This document shows positions 1 through 9,466 of a DNA stretch of 64,000 nucleotides, piece by piece. The stretch is from assembly GCA_030429545.1 (NCBI GenBank), contig JAUIFF010000012.1, positions 186,001 through 250,000 on the forward strand, written 5' to 3'. The notes beneath the pieces were generated by a model that made no database searches, was not told where the DNA came from, and was given only the letters and a program-made list of their open reading frames with translations. How positions within the stretch are numbered: position 1 is the first letter of the stretch; every line of letters begins with the position of its first letter. The translations under genes were made by a program, and so were the position numbers. The stretch comes from Polyangia bacterium (GTDB taxonomy: Bacteria > Myxococcota_A > Polyangia > Nannocystales > Nannocystaceae).

Positions 1-1119
1 CCGCTGACCCCGCTTTCGCCCGAGCAGGAGGCGGCCCAACAAGCTGCGATGGCCGAGGCCCAACGCCTCGCCGAACAGCGGGCCGAGGCCGAACGCCAGC
101 GGCGAATCCAGCAGGAAAAAGAGTGGTTTGAAAAACAGGAAAAGCTACGGCTCCAACGCGAGGCCGAGGAGGCCGAAGCCAAACGCACCGAGGGTAGCCC
201 CTACAGCGGCAAGCTGTTCGACATCATGAAGTTGCTCGAGCAACAACAGCACAAACCCGCGCTCGACATGGCACTTGCGTGGTACGACGCCGAGCCCGGC
301 AATGTATTGGCACTTGTGGGCATTGGTGAGGCCCTCGAGGCAAGCGGCAACCCGCAGGCGGCTGCGCGGGTCTACGGCTCGATCATCGACCTGTTTCCCT
401 CGCGTGCAGACTTGCGTCGCTACGCCGGGGCCCGCCTGTCGCGCCTAGGCGACGTCGGATTACAGCTCGCAGTCGATACCTTTGCCGAGGCGGTTGAGCA
501 ACGCCCCGACCACCCGGGCAGCCACCGGATGTATGCATATGCACTGGCGCGGGTCGGTCAGTTCGAGAAGGCGTTTGAGGCGATCGAAGCTGGGGAAGGC
601 CGCGATTATCCGAGTGGACGATTTGCCGGGGTCAAACGCATCCTCAAGGATGACCTCCAAATCCTAGGAGCGGTCTGGGCCCACCACGAGCCCGACCGGC
701 GCAAGACCATCGAGCAACGCCTGCAGGCGCGCGGCGCAACCATCGAAACCCGTCCGTCCCTGCGCTTTATCATGGGCTGGGAAACCGACTCCAACGACGT
801 CGACTTCCACATCCGCGACAGCCAAGATGGCCACGCGTGGTACTCCAACAAGACCCTGTCGTCGGGCGGGGAGCTCTATGCCGATGTCACCACCGGCTAC
901 GGGCCCGAGTGCTTTGCCATTCACAACAAGGCCTCGGCCTACCCCTACAAGTTGCAGGCGCACTACTACAGCCGCGGGCCCATGGGCTATGGCATGGGTG
1001 CCCTACAGGTCATGGAGTTTGATGGTGCCGGCACCCTCAAGTTCGACGATCGGCCGTTTTTGATCATGAAAGATCGGGCCTACCTCGACCTCGGTTCGGT
1101 CGACGGGCCGTTGCCGTAA
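1..1119 (+). CDS. TPR-like protein with C-terminal DUF2135-like (YfaP-type) domain, 5' end cut by the window
   Basis: The frame is open from base 1, so the true start lies outside; the first Met is at 49. From that Met, residues 1-55 are a Glu/Gln/Arg-rich charged helix, probably coiled coil. Residues about 60-200 look like degenerate tetratricopeptide repeats (motifs such as 'ALVGIGEALEASGNPQAAARVY'-type helices, 'QRPDHPGSHRMYAYALARVG'). The last 110 residues carry 'MGWETDSNDVDFHI' followed by 'GELYADVTTGYGPE', the pattern of the DUF2135 domain, which in family members follows a protease-like or VIT region. Function unknown; probably an envelope or secreted protein. The gene ends in front of a clear terminator and faces the outer-membrane factor gene on the other strand. 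Family assignment is from motif recognition only. Confidence 0.7.
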   Translation, partial: PLTPLSPEQEAAQQAAMAEAQRLAEQRAEAERQRRIQQEKEWFEKQEKLRLQREAEEAEAKRTEGSPYSGKLFDIMKLLEQQQHKPALDMALAWYDAEPGNVLALVGIGEALEASGNPQAAARVYGSIIDLFPSRADLRRYAGARLSRLGDVGLQLAVDTFAEAVEQRPDHPGSHRMYAYALARVGQFEKAFEAIEAGEGRDYPSGRFAGVKRILKDDLQILGAVWAHHEPDRRKTIEQRLQARGATIETRPSLRFIMGWETDSNDVDFHIRDSQDGHAWYSNKTLSSGGELYADVTTGYGPECFAIHNKASAYPYKLQAHYYSRGPMGYGMGALQVMEFDGAGTLKFDDRPFLIMKDRAYLDLGSVDGPLP

Positions 1120-1142
1120 ACCGCCGCATTCGTGCACCCAAG

Positions 1143-1165
1143 GCCCTCCTGCGGGAGGGCTTTTT
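1143..1165 (+). terminator. Rho-independent terminator
   Basis: GCCCTCC (1143-1149), loop TGCG, GGAGGGC (1154-1160), then TTTTT. It closes the gene ending at 1119. Confidence 0.85.
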
Positions 1166-1181
1166 ACGTGGTTTGGGCGCG

Positions 1182-2576
1182 CTACTGGCCGGGCGACAAC
1201 GCCTGCGGTTGCGAGCTTTGTGCATATTCATGAAAGGGCCGACCGACGTCGCGCTCTAATTCGTAGACCGCCTCAAAGTACTTACCATAGGCGTCGAGAG
1301 CTTCGTTTTGAATGGTCAAAAACCGCTCCCTCGCCACCAGCACCTCAAGCAGATTTGTTTCGCCCAATGCATATGCACGTTCGAGCAAGGTCATGTTGGC
1401 CTCGAACTTGGGCACGACCTCCTGGGAGTAGGAAGACACCCGCAGCGCGGCCGTATTGAGGGCGTCGGCGGCCCGTCGGATCCTTTGCGAAAGCGCGTAC
1501 TGCAGGGCCTGTTTTTGGCTTTGGATCACCCGCAAATCAGCCCGAGCCTGCGCCCGTGGCCCCTGGTTGCGGCGCCAAAACGGCAGCGGCAAACCGATTT
1601 GGGCCAGGCCGACGGTCGCGCGAATGCCCGAGCCCGGCTCGGACTCACTGTTGACCGCAAACCCGACCTGGGGGTGTGGCAGGCGATCGCGGTCGGCACT
1701 GGCGATCGCGGCGTTGGCCCGGACCAGCGAAGCGTCGAAGGTCTTGACCGCGGGGTGCTCGGACATGGCCTGCTCGACCAGCACCTGGGTGTCGGCGATA
1801 ACCTTGGGCCACTCGAGCTCGCCGGCGGGGACGATGGTTTGAGATGTTGTATAGCCACTGACTTCGGTCAGCCGGACACATGCGAGGCGATAGTTGAGGT
1901 TGGCCGCGAGCGAAGCCTGGCGGGCCTGGGCGAGCTCTCCCTCGGCCACGCGCACCCGCAGCTGGGAAATTTCGCCGGCCTGGGCCCGCCGCTGGGCGAC
2001 ATCTAGCAGGTACTCCGAAAACGCAACCAGCCGCGCGGTGGTGATCGCCCGCGCCCGGGCCAACAACGCTTGGTTGTAGGCTAGGTGTACCTGCACATAT
2101 ACTTCCCACTGGGTTTGGACAACCCCCTGCTCGTACTCGGCCTTGGTCTTGCGGGCGACCTCTAGCCGACGCTTGCGCTCACCGGCGATCTCGATGGGCT
2201 GCATGGCCTGAAACTGCAACTCGAAGTTGGCCCCCGACACTGCCGTGTTGACCCGGGCACCCAGCCCAAACTGCAGCATGGGGTTGCCCGGTAGCAGCGG
2301 CTTTTGCCCCTCGATCGCGGCGTCGCCCCGTCCGACAGTGGCGCGCGCAACCTGAACCGCCGGGGCGTGGGTCATGGCGTGATTGACCACCGCATCGAGC
2401 GGCATGACCTGTGCACCTACAAGCTGTGCGTTGAGATCGGGCGGAGCTTTGGCCTCGGTTTTGACAGGGGTCGGAGCCTCGACAGCCGCCGCCGCCGTGC
2501 CACAAAAGCTACAGGCGAAGGTGAGGACTGCGGTCATCACCCGCATCCTTAGGGTTGTCTGTTCGGGTTTGAACAT
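1182..2576 (-). CDS. TolC/CzcC-family outer-membrane efflux protein
   Basis: 464 residues with a signal peptide (hydrophobic stretch around residues 11-30 ending in an Ala-rich cleavage region) and two long alpha-helical OEP repeats, usual for the outer-membrane channel of tripartite RND pumps. Segments such as 'PEAIEG'-type entry motifs are replaced here by 'PLLPGNPMLQFGLG', the N-terminal beta strand typical of CzcC-like members. It is transcribed away from the adaptor and pump genes (starts at 2576 versus 2943), so the efflux set is split over a divergent promoter region instead of the common C-B-A order. ATG start at 2576; an alternative Met lies ten codons downstream. Likely partner of the next two genes. 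Confidence 0.85.
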   Translation of the reverse strand: MFKPEQTTLRMRVMTAVLTFACSFCGTAAAAVEAPTPVKTEAKAPPDLNAQLVGAQVMPLDAVVNHAMTHAPAVQVARATVGRGDAAIEGQKPLLPGNPMLQFGLGARVNTAVSGANFELQFQAMQPIEIAGERKRRLEVARKTKAEYEQGVVQTQWEVYVQVHLAYNQALLARARAITTARLVAFSEYLLDVAQRRAQAGEISQLRVRVAEGELAQARQASLAANLNYRLACVRLTEVSGYTTSQTIVPAGELEWPKVIADTQVLVEQAMSEHPAVKTFDASLVRANAAIASADRDRLPHPQVGFAVNSESEPGSGIRATVGLAQIGLPLPFWRRNQGPRAQARADLRVIQSQKQALQYALSQRIRRAADALNTAALRVSSYSQEVVPKFEANMTLLERAYALGETNLLEVLVARERFLTIQNEALDAYGKYFEAVYELERDVGRPFHEYAQSSQPQALSPGQ

Positions 2577-2729
2577 TGGCGGCGGTGGAGCCTACGACAT
2601 ACCGCCGTGGCTTTGGCGGTGCAACGGTGACGCCAACCACCACGCTGGCGCAATTGTTCCCCCGACCAATGACCACCTCACAAGTGCGGCCGCGGACAAC
2701 GGGCGATACGGGCTCGACCAGCGATTTTA

Positions 2730-2739
2730 TGCACGTGCA
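2730..2739. repeat. TGYANNTRCA dispersed palindrome, intergenic copy (TGCACGTGCA)
   Basis: One of 39 exact copies in the window (see findings). This one lies in the divergent promoter region between the channel and adaptor genes. Confidence 0.6.
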
Positions 2740-2942
2740 AGCCATACCTGACAACCAGGGTCGAGCTGTCTGGAGAGCCTTGTTTCCACCTCGGGAACAA
2801 GTTTGGGGGCCGAAGAGTTTTTTCGACGCCCCCGTTGCTTGACAGTTTCGAAACGAGATTGAAGGATAGCGGGTGCGCCGATCTACCGGGGCGTGCCTGC
2901 AATTTCCACAGCGGGTGCGGCCCGACGGATGGACTATCTTTT

Positions 2943-4205
2943 ATGTCGAGACCTCGTCGCCTCACAAATATGCTCGCACGCACAAAACGGACGCTGGGCC
3001 GTTGCCAGCGCGTGTGTGGGGACAGCCGCCGAGCTGCGCTGAGGGCTGGGTTTGCCGCACTTGCCGTGGTGGCAAGCACACATTGCGGGAGCCCGCCAAG
3101 CGAGCAACCGGCGGCACCACAGGCCCAACAAACCGAACAACCACCACCCGAACCCGAGGCGCCATCCCGGGTGCCGGTGTTTCGCGAAGGCGTGATCCAC
3201 CTGCCCCCGGCCTGGACCAAGCAAATGAAGATTCGGACGCAGGCGGTCGGCAAGACCAAGATCCAACCTGTCGTCCATGTCACCGGCGTGCTCGAGTACG
3301 ACGAACAACGGATTGCCGCTGTCGGCTCGCGGATCGCCGGGCGAGTAGCCGAAGTCCATGTCGTCGAGGGTTCGCCCATCGAACCGGGGATGCCCCTGGC
3401 CACTGTCGAGAGTGCCCAACTCGGGTCGGTACAAGCTGATCTTCGTGCCATCGAAGCCCGCTCGCGGGTGGCCCGACTCGACCGCGTCCGCAAGCGCCAG
3501 TTGGTCAAGGAGGGCATTGCCTCCAAGCGCAGTGCCGAGCTCGCGGCCCGTGAACACACCGTGGCCATCGCCGAGCTCCAGGCCGCACGCCAACGCCTGC
3601 GCGCCCTCGGGGGCAAGGTCAAAGGTAGCGACATCGGCCAACTCGACCTCTACAGCCCGATCGCCGGCGAGGTCGTGCAAGTCAACATCTTCCGCGGCCA
3701 GGCGGTCGACCCCATGGAGACGGCATTTACCATCGTCGACAACTCCCAACTGTGGGTGCGCCTGGCGGTATTCGAAGGTGAGATCGACCAAATCAGTGTT
3801 GGCGATGCGGTCGAAATTCGGGCCCAGGCCGACCTAGACGGCGAACTGCTCACGGGCATGGTCGACTACGTCAGCTCGATCTTCGACCCGCAATCCCACG
3901 CCGCCGAAGTCCGTGTCATCGTCCCCAACGACGACGGTTACCTCCGCGTCGGCCAGGCCGTCAACGCCGTGATCCATGCCCAGCGAGCCGAAAAGGAGGG
4001 CCTCTCAGTCCCCCGCGAGTCGGTGGTTCAAGTCGACGGCAACCCCACGGTATTCGTCGCCGAGACGGAAACCACTGTGATCCCGCGACCGATCGAAATT
4101 GGCATCACCGGCCCCGAGCGCATCGAAGTTGTCGCCGGCCTTGCCGCGGGCGATGTGGTCGTCACTGAGGGTGTGTTTGCCCTCAAGTCCGAACTGTTTC
4201 GCTAA
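2943..4205 (+). CDS. RND efflux periplasmic adaptor (CzcB/HlyD family)
   Basis: About 420 residues from the ATG at 2943; the frame is open further upstream to 2835 but that extension lacks any family similarity, while 2943 or the Met at 2970 leaves a hydrophobic export segment 'FAALAVVAST' followed by Cys, a weak lipobox. Lipoyl/barrel-sandwich halves are visible as 'RIAGRVAEVHVVEGSPI' and 'SPIAGEVVQVNIFRGQAV' flanking a helical hairpin, then a beta-barrel ('LWVRLAVFEGEIDQI') and membrane-proximal domain. This is the membrane-fusion protein linking the inner-membrane pump to the outer-membrane channel. It is followed 47 bp later by the pump gene. Confidence 0.88.
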   Translation: MSRPRRLTNMLARTKRTLGRCQRVCGDSRRAALRAGFAALAVVASTHCGSPPSEQPAAPQAQQTEQPPPEPEAPSRVPVFREGVIHLPPAWTKQMKIRTQAVGKTKIQPVVHVTGVLEYDEQRIAAVGSRIAGRVAEVHVVEGSPIEPGMPLATVESAQLGSVQADLRAIEARSRVARLDRVRKRQLVKEGIASKRSAELAAREHTVAIAELQAARQRLRALGGKVKGSDIGQLDLYSPIAGEVVQVNIFRGQAVDPMETAFTIVDNSQLWVRLAVFEGEIDQISVGDAVEIRAQADLDGELLTGMVDYVSSIFDPQSHAAEVRVIVPNDDGYLRVGQAVNAVIHAQRAEKEGLSVPRESVVQVDGNPTVFVAETETTVIPRPIEIGITGPERIEVVAGLAAGDVVVTEGVFALKSELFR

Positions 4206-4217
4206 CTTCCCATCCTA

Positions 4218-4227
4218 TGCACATGCA
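4218..4227. repeat. TGYANNTRCA dispersed palindrome, intergenic copy (TGCACATGCA)
   Basis: Copy in the 47-bp gap between the adaptor and pump genes. Confidence 0.6.
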
Positions 4228-4252
4228 CTTTTCTTGAGGTGCGCACCCGACC

Positions 4253-7200
4253 ATGCTCGCCAAACTCATCAAAATGTCCATCCGCCTCCGGCTGTTGATG
4301 CTGGGGCTGTTGTTCGTTTTGCTGTTGGGTGGGGTCTACGCGGCCAAATCCCTGCCGATCGATGCGATTCCCGATGTCTCCAACATCCAGGTATCGGTGC
4401 TGACCGAGGCCCCTGGCCTGTCGGCCTACGAGGTCGAGCGCATGGTGACCTTCCCCATGGAGAACGCGCTCAACGGGCTGCCCGGCATGAGCGAATTGCG
4501 CTCGGTGTCCCGGGCCGACATCTCCGCGATCTCAATTGTGTTTGAGGACGGCACCGATCCGTGGTTTGCCCGCCAACTTGTGCTCGAACGCGTCAACCAG
4601 GCCCGTGGCGACCTGCCCGAAGGGCTACCTCCGCCGCAGCTCGCCCCGCTGTCCAACGGCCTCGGCGAAATCTACCAGTTCGTCGTCCGTTCAGACTTGC
4701 ATACGCAAAAACAATTGCGGACGTTGCTCGACTGGGAAATCGTGCCGCGGATCCGAGGTGTCCCCGGGGTCATCGAGGTCAACACCATGGGTGGCGACCT
4801 CAAACAATACCAGGTGATCGCCCGGCCCAGCCGCCTGCACGCCTATGGGCTAACGATTCGCGAACTCGCCGACACCCTGCGCAAGGCCAGTGCCACGGTT
4901 TCGGGTGGCTACCTCGACCGCCAATCCGAGGCGTTTACCCTGCGCGCGGTCGGGACCTTTCGCGACACCAGCGACATCGCCAATGCCGTGCTCAAGATGT
5001 CTCCCGACGGCCAACCGGTGCTCGTGCGTCACGTCGCCGAGGTCCGCGATGGCGCGGCCCTGCGCCAGGGGGTGATTACCTACCAGGGCAAGGGCGAGGC
5101 AGTCACCGGCGTCATCATGATGCTCCTCGGCGAAAACAGCCGTGAGGTTGTATATGCAGTTAAGGATAAGCTCGAGCAAATCGAAAAAGAGCTGCCCCCG
5201 GGCGTCAACATCGAGCCTATCTACGACCGTGCCAACTTTGTCGAACGCACACTCACGACCGTCCGCAACAACCTGCTAGAGGGGGTCGCGGTGGTGTTTT
5301 TGGTGCTGACGGTCCTGCTCGGCAGCTTCCGCGGGGCGGTTGTCACCGTGTTGGGCATTCCGGTGGCGATGACGATCGCCGTGTTTGGCATGCACCTCAC
5401 CGGTATCACTGGCGACCTCATGAGCCTTGGCGCCATCGACTTCGGATTTTTGGTCGACGGCCCGATCGTGATTTTGGAGGCCCTGCTGGCCACCTACCTC
5501 GGCTCGACCCTGGCACCCAAGGCCGGGGTGCGGGCGGCTCCGTACGCACGCACCATGGGCAAAGTTGTGCGGCCGGTCGCCTACTCGGTCGCCATCATCA
5601 TGCTCGTATACCTCCCGCTTTTGGGCCTCGAAGGGGTCGAGGGGCGAATGTTCAAACCGATGGCGATCACCATGGCATTTGCCCTGTTTGGTGCACTCGT
5701 CTACTCGGTCCTGTTTTTACCTGCCCTTTTGGTCCTGTTTGTCCCGCCGCTCAAACGCGACGGCGCGGCCTGGCTTTCGCGGATCGCCAAGTATTACCGC
5801 CGGGCCGTCGCCGGGGCACTGCGGGTGCGGTGGTTGCTGTTGATGACAGCCTCGGCCGCCCTGGTGATGGCGATCATCGAGTTCGGCAACGCCGGGGCCA
5901 ACTTTGTCCCGCGGATCGACGAGGGCGATGCCGTGGTGACGATTCGCCGCTCGCCCTCGATCAACCTCCCGGAGGCCAAAAAACTCGACCTCGCGGCCGC
6001 CCGAATCCTGCGCGAGTTTCCCGAAACCGAAAGTACGCTGGCCATGACCGGGCGTGCCGAAGTTGCGATCGACCCGGTCGGGATGGACAACACCGACATC
6101 TTTGTCCACCTCGCGCCAAAGTCGAAGTGGGAGACCGCCGACGACCTCGACGGCCTGTCGGAGGCCTTCAAAACAGCGATCGAATCGCGGGTGCCCGGTA
6201 CCTTTGTTTCCGTCTCCCAGCCGATCGAAGACCGCACCAATGAGATGATCAGCGGCTCGCGGGCAGACGTTCAAATCATGGTGTTTGGCTCCGACCTGCT
6301 CGAGCTCAAACGCATGAGCGAAGAGATCGCCGACCTCGTCAAACCGATCGATGGGACAGGTGATGTCCGGGTCGAGCGGGTGCTTGGTCTCCCCGAACTC
6401 ACGGTCACGCCCAATCGCATGCGACTAGCTCGCTACGGCGTGCGCATGGAAGATGCCCTCGACGCGATCGAAGCCGCCCGCGTCGGCAGCCCGCTCGGGT
6501 GGGTGTTTGAGGGCCAACGCCGGTTCGAGGTCCGCCTGCACGTGCCCCCGCGTGCACCCGTGCCCGAGGCTCTCGGCGACCTTTATGTCGAGACGGTCGA
6601 TGGTGATTCGGTGCGTCTGTCCGAAGTTGCCGATGTCGTCGAGTCCGAAGGACCCGCCCAAATTCGCCGTCTCAATCGCCTGCGCACCGTCCGTGTCGAG
6701 GTCAACCTCCGCGGTCGCGACCTGGTCTCGTGGGTATCCGAAGCCCGCGAGCGGGTCCGCGAAAAACTCCCGCTGCCCAGTGGCTACCGCATTGAATGGG
6801 GCGGCCAGTTCGAGAACTTTGAACGCGCAGCCGAGCGCTTGATGGTCGTGGTACCGGCCGCGTTGCTCGTGATCTTTGTGATGCTACAAGCAATTTTCCG
6901 CGACGTCCGCTACGCAACGGCCGTATTTATGGTCGTCCCGTTCGCCCTCGTCGGTGGCATTGCCGGGCTCATCCTTCGCGGTTTGACCTTTAGCATCCCG
7001 GCAGCCGTCGGGTTTATCGCCCTCGCGGGTGTCGCCGTGTTAAACGGGGTCGTGCTCGCCAGCGAGGTTCGCAACGCGATCCGTCCGGGCGTCACGTTTG
7101 ATCAGGCGGTGATCAATGGCTCGGTACACACCATGCGGGCGGTCCTCACAACCGGTGCGGTCGCGGCACTCGGGTTCTTGCCGATGGCCACGGCAACCGG

Positions 7201-7366
7201 CGCAGGAGCTGAGGTTCAGCGCCCGTTGGCGACCGTCGTTGTGTTTGGCATCGGCGCCTCGACCCTGATGACGATGTTCTTGCTGCCGGCGATCTTGAAG
7301 TTTGTGCTGCGGTCCGAACAGCGCAAGAAAATCCGGCTGCCAGCGTTCCCCACCGACGACACCTAA
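4253..7366 (+). CDS. Heavy-metal RND efflux pump (CzcA family)
   Basis: 1037 residues, close to the family norm of about 1050. Twelve membrane segments and two large periplasmic loops are evident. TM4 contains 'AIDFGFLVDGPIVILEA', which keeps the D-x(5)-D-x(6)-E acidic pattern of the heavy-metal (HME) subfamily, so a divalent or monovalent metal substrate is more likely than a drug. The N-terminus 'MLAKLIKMSIRLRLLML' and 'LPIDAIPDVSNIQV' are typical of CzcA/CusA. GAGGTG about 12 bases upstream supports the ATG at 4253. No metal sensor gene is adjacent. Which metal cannot be read from the sequence. Confidence 0.93.
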   Translation: MLAKLIKMSIRLRLLMLGLLFVLLLGGVYAAKSLPIDAIPDVSNIQVSVLTEAPGLSAYEVERMVTFPMENALNGLPGMSELRSVSRADISAISIVFEDGTDPWFARQLVLERVNQARGDLPEGLPPPQLAPLSNGLGEIYQFVVRSDLHTQKQLRTLLDWEIVPRIRGVPGVIEVNTMGGDLKQYQVIARPSRLHAYGLTIRELADTLRKASATVSGGYLDRQSEAFTLRAVGTFRDTSDIANAVLKMSPDGQPVLVRHVAEVRDGAALRQGVITYQGKGEAVTGVIMMLLGENSREVVYAVKDKLEQIEKELPPGVNIEPIYDRANFVERTLTTVRNNLLEGVAVVFLVLTVLLGSFRGAVVTVLGIPVAMTIAVFGMHLTGITGDLMSLGAIDFGFLVDGPIVILEALLATYLGSTLAPKAGVRAAPYARTMGKVVRPVAYSVAIIMLVYLPLLGLEGVEGRMFKPMAITMAFALFGALVYSVLFLPALLVLFVPPLKRDGAAWLSRIAKYYRRAVAGALRVRWLLLMTASAALVMAIIEFGNAGANFVPRIDEGDAVVTIRRSPSINLPEAKKLDLAAARILREFPETESTLAMTGRAEVAIDPVGMDNTDIFVHLAPKSKWETADDLDGLSEAFKTAIESRVPGTFVSVSQPIEDRTNEMISGSRADVQIMVFGSDLLELKRMSEEIADLVKPIDGTGDVRVERVLGLPELTVTPNRMRLARYGVRMEDALDAIEAARVGSPLGWVFEGQRRFEVRLHVPPRAPVPEALGDLYVETVDGDSVRLSEVADVVESEGPAQIRRLNRLRTVRVEVNLRGRDLVSWVSEARERVREKLPLPSGYRIEWGGQFENFERAAERLMVVVPAALLVIFVMLQAIFRDVRYATAVFMVVPFALVGGIAGLILRGLTFSIPAAVGFIALAGVAVLNGVVLASEVRNAIRPGVTFDQAVINGSVHTMRAVLTTGAVAALGFLPMATATGAGAEVQRPLATVVVFGIGASTLMTMFLLPAILKFVLRSEQRKKIRLPAFPTDDT

Positions 7367-7382
7367 ACTCGTAACCACAAAC

Positions 7383-7398
7383 TTTGTGTAGACACAAA
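7383..7398. terminator. Possible weak bidirectional terminator
   Basis: TTTGTG-TAGA-CACAAA followed by TTT, between the convergent pump gene and the PepSY-type gene. The stem is short and A/T rich. Confidence 0.35.
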
Positions 7399-7426
7399 TT
7401 TGTCTGGCAGCGCTGCAACGAAGACG

Positions 7427-8044
7427 CTAGGGCCCGCCCGAAAGTGTCACGTAGAGCACAGGGATCGCCACGCCGAGGGCCACAAACACCCATCCTCGGC
7501 CGCGTAGCCCCTTTTTGCCCGGCAACATAAACACCCCCGAAGTGGCCAAAAACAGCAGGAAAACCGCGTAGCCATCGGCGATATATGTCCACGCTTTTTT
7601 GCCGCGGTTGAGGTGGAGCCAGTTGGACACCCGCAGCATGAAGCGAGGTTTTTGCCCCGACTCGATTACCGCGACCGGCCCGTTTTCGGCGCGCCGGATA
7701 TACAGCTGCCTGTGCTCGAGCAAAACTGCAGTTTCGTCGACATCTGAGGGATAGATCTCAACCGGCTCCTCGACGATCTCGAGTTCCTTGAGGACTGTTT
7801 CGGCAATCGCGTTGTCACCTTCGGGGAGCTCAATCGCCAACTCGTGGGTCGTCTCGTAGTTGTCGAAGTTCGGGTCCCAGTCGCCGATGTGGTTGACCGC
7901 CAACCCAGAAAGTGCATAGACAAATGTCAGCCCAACCGCGAGGTAACCGATGTCGCGGTGAAACGCCCGAAGCCACGGTCGCCAACGCAACGGTTTGTTC
8001 CGGGGTTTGGTCGACGCTGGCGATTTTGTTGGCTTATCAGGCAT
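7427..8044 (-). CDS. PepSY-associated transmembrane protein
   Basis: 205 residues. After a basic N-terminus comes 'RAFHRDIGYLAVGLTFVYAL' and '...SGLAVNH', the first membrane helix of PepSY-TM proteins, then a soluble acidic region and 'LHLNRGKKAWTYIADGYAVFL', and a final pair of helices. Histidines near the membrane ends (FHRD, LHLN) could bind haem as in MsrQ-like or iron-reductase relatives, which is inference. Only 85 bp separate it from the upstream molybdoenzyme gene on the same strand, so it may be the membrane electron donor or assembly partner of that enzyme. Confidence 0.75.
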   Translation of the reverse strand: MPDKPTKSPASTKPRNKPLRWRPWLRAFHRDIGYLAVGLTFVYALSGLAVNHIGDWDPNFDNYETTHELAIELPEGDNAIAETVLKELEIVEEPVEIYPSDVDETAVLLEHRQLYIRRAENGPVAVIESGQKPRFMLRVSNWLHLNRGKKAWTYIADGYAVFLLFLATSGVFMLPGKKGLRGRGWVFVALGVAIPVLYVTLSGGP

Positions 8045-8129
8045 AGATCCGAACCAAGTATACGGCGCCCGGCTGCAGGCGACAGCCGGGTCTCACGAGT
8101 ACGATGTACAAACACTTAGTGGTGGAGGC

Positions 8130-8849
8130 CTAGCTGTATCGCTCTTCGAGCCAAGGATCGGCGTGGTTGTGGTACCCGCGGGTCTCCCAATAACCAGGCT
8201 CGTCGCGGGCCTGAAACCGGATCCCGGTGAGCCACTTGGCGCTCTTCCAAAAATATAGCCCGGGCACCACAGCACGCACCGGCCCGCCGTGGGTGGGCGC
8301 CAACGGGCGCCCCTGGTGGCGGTAGGCCAACATCACATCGGGGCTCAAGGCCTCGTCGAGTGGCACGTTGGCCGTATAACCGTGGGCAGCCTCAAAAATC
8401 ACGTGTCTCGCCCGTCCGCTCACACCTACCCGTTCGGCCAGGTCGACCAGCCGCACGCCCTTCCACCGGGCGTCGAACATCGACCATCCAGTGACACAGT
8501 GAACGTCGGAGGTCGTCTCGGTCTGTGGTAATGCAAGTAACTCAGCGAAATCAAACGTCTTCGGATTTTTGACATCCCCAGCCACCCGCAGGCGAAACTC
8601 AGATGGCCGCGGCGAACCGGGGATGCCCCCCATCGGTTTGAGCGAGGTGATGATCCGCTGGCCGGGCGGAAGCCGTGGCCGGCCATCGTCCCGCACCATC
8701 GCCTTGGCCTCGCGCGTCAGCCGATCGTCGAGGTAGTAATAGCCGCCCCCGAGCGCGACGACGACGGTTCCTGTGGCCGCCCGGCGAATGAAGTCACGGC
8801 GCGAGTGGGCACGTAAGAGATCTGCACCAGGGTGGTTTTTAGGGGGCAT
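8130..8849 (-). CDS. Tat-exported molybdopterin-dependent oxidoreductase (sulfite oxidase/MsrP fold)
   Basis: 239 residues. The N-terminus 'SRRDFIRRAATG' is a twin-arginine signal followed by a hydrophobic stretch. The catalytic domain has the molybdenum-ligand Cys in 'DVHCVTGWSMFD' and the cofactor-binding 'PTHGGPVRAVVPGLYFWKSAKW', as in YedY/MsrP and plant-type sulfite oxidases; the dimerisation domain of true sulfite oxidase is absent. ATG at 8849 is preceded by GGAG. Likely substrates of this fold are sulfite or methionine sulfoxide; the sequence does not decide. Pairs with the PepSY-type membrane gene downstream. Confidence 0.85.
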   Translation of the reverse strand: MPPKNHPGADLLRAHSRRDFIRRAATGTVVVALGGGYYYLDDRLTREAKAMVRDDGRPRLPPGQRIITSLKPMGGIPGSPRPSEFRLRVAGDVKNPKTFDFAELLALPQTETTSDVHCVTGWSMFDARWKGVRLVDLAERVGVSGRARHVIFEAAHGYTANVPLDEALSPDVMLAYRHQGRPLAPTHGGPVRAVVPGLYFWKSAKWLTGIRFQARDEPGYWETRGYHNHADPWLEERYS

Positions 8850-9079
8850 AGGAGCTTCTCCAAACGGTAGGTAGATTCAATGGTACGCCCAAACCGCGAA
8901 CTCGGATCGGCGGCCAGGGGGATTGTCTGTGGTTTCTGTTGCCACTTTGACAGGCACCACGGCAAACGCCAGTCCCAAGCCCGGTGTTACGGCACACCGA
9001 TCGAAACCGCGCACCAACGACTCAAGCTCGCAGCTGCGAAGACAGCACGACGACAACGCCATAAATCTTGAACATACAA

Positions 9080-9466
9080 TTATGACTTGTCGCGAACAAT
9101 GACCCGGGCCTCGCCCTCAACCGACACAGGTAAACCGAGCTCGCTGGCGACCTCAACCGCCAGCTTCACGGCCAAGTGCTGGCGCAGCGGTCCGAGCAAC
9201 CGACGTTCGAGCAACCCGCGGTCAACCTCGCCACACACGAGCTGGTAGCGACCGTCGTCGCCGCGGACAAATCCAAAATCCTCAATAGCCCCCATCTCGC
9301 CCGGGGCAAACCGAAGTTCGACGGGCTCCCCCGAACACTCGAGGCTGCCCTCGAGCATCAAAAGCTCGCCCTCGACAAACTCAGGTTGCAGCCCGAGCGC
9401 CGCGATCGCTGCGAGCAGCTGCGCACGTGACCGAGTTGTGAGTTCGATGGATACGTAGCGGCTCAT
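9080..9466 (-). CDS. DUF1257 (Ycf35-like) protein
   Basis: 128 residues from the ATG at 9466, whose ATGA overlaps the stop of the upstream zinc-ribbon gene, which is why this start is preferred over one 12 codons earlier. 'MSRYVSIELTTRSRAQLLAA' and the central 'GFVRGDDGRYQLVCGEVD' followed by a helix and a C-terminal strand follow the DUF1257 pattern (start MS[HR]-hydrophobic, 'GF...GY-LV-D'). The family has no firm biochemical role. Coupling to a zinc-ribbon protein suggests the two products act together. Confidence 0.6.
   Translation of the reverse strand: MSRYVSIELTTRSRAQLLAAIAALGLQPEFVEGELLMLEGSLECSGEPVELRFAPGEMGAIEDFGFVRGDDGRYQLVCGEVDRGLLERRLLGPLRQHLAVKLAVEVASELGLPVSVEGEARVIVRDKS

Noticed and set aside
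1681-1700. GCGATCGC-type (HIP1) palindromes
   Set aside because: Occasional copies occur (e.g. near 1682) but they fit the G+C-rich background and the frequent GATCG codon junctions; the TGYANNTRCA excess is much clearer.
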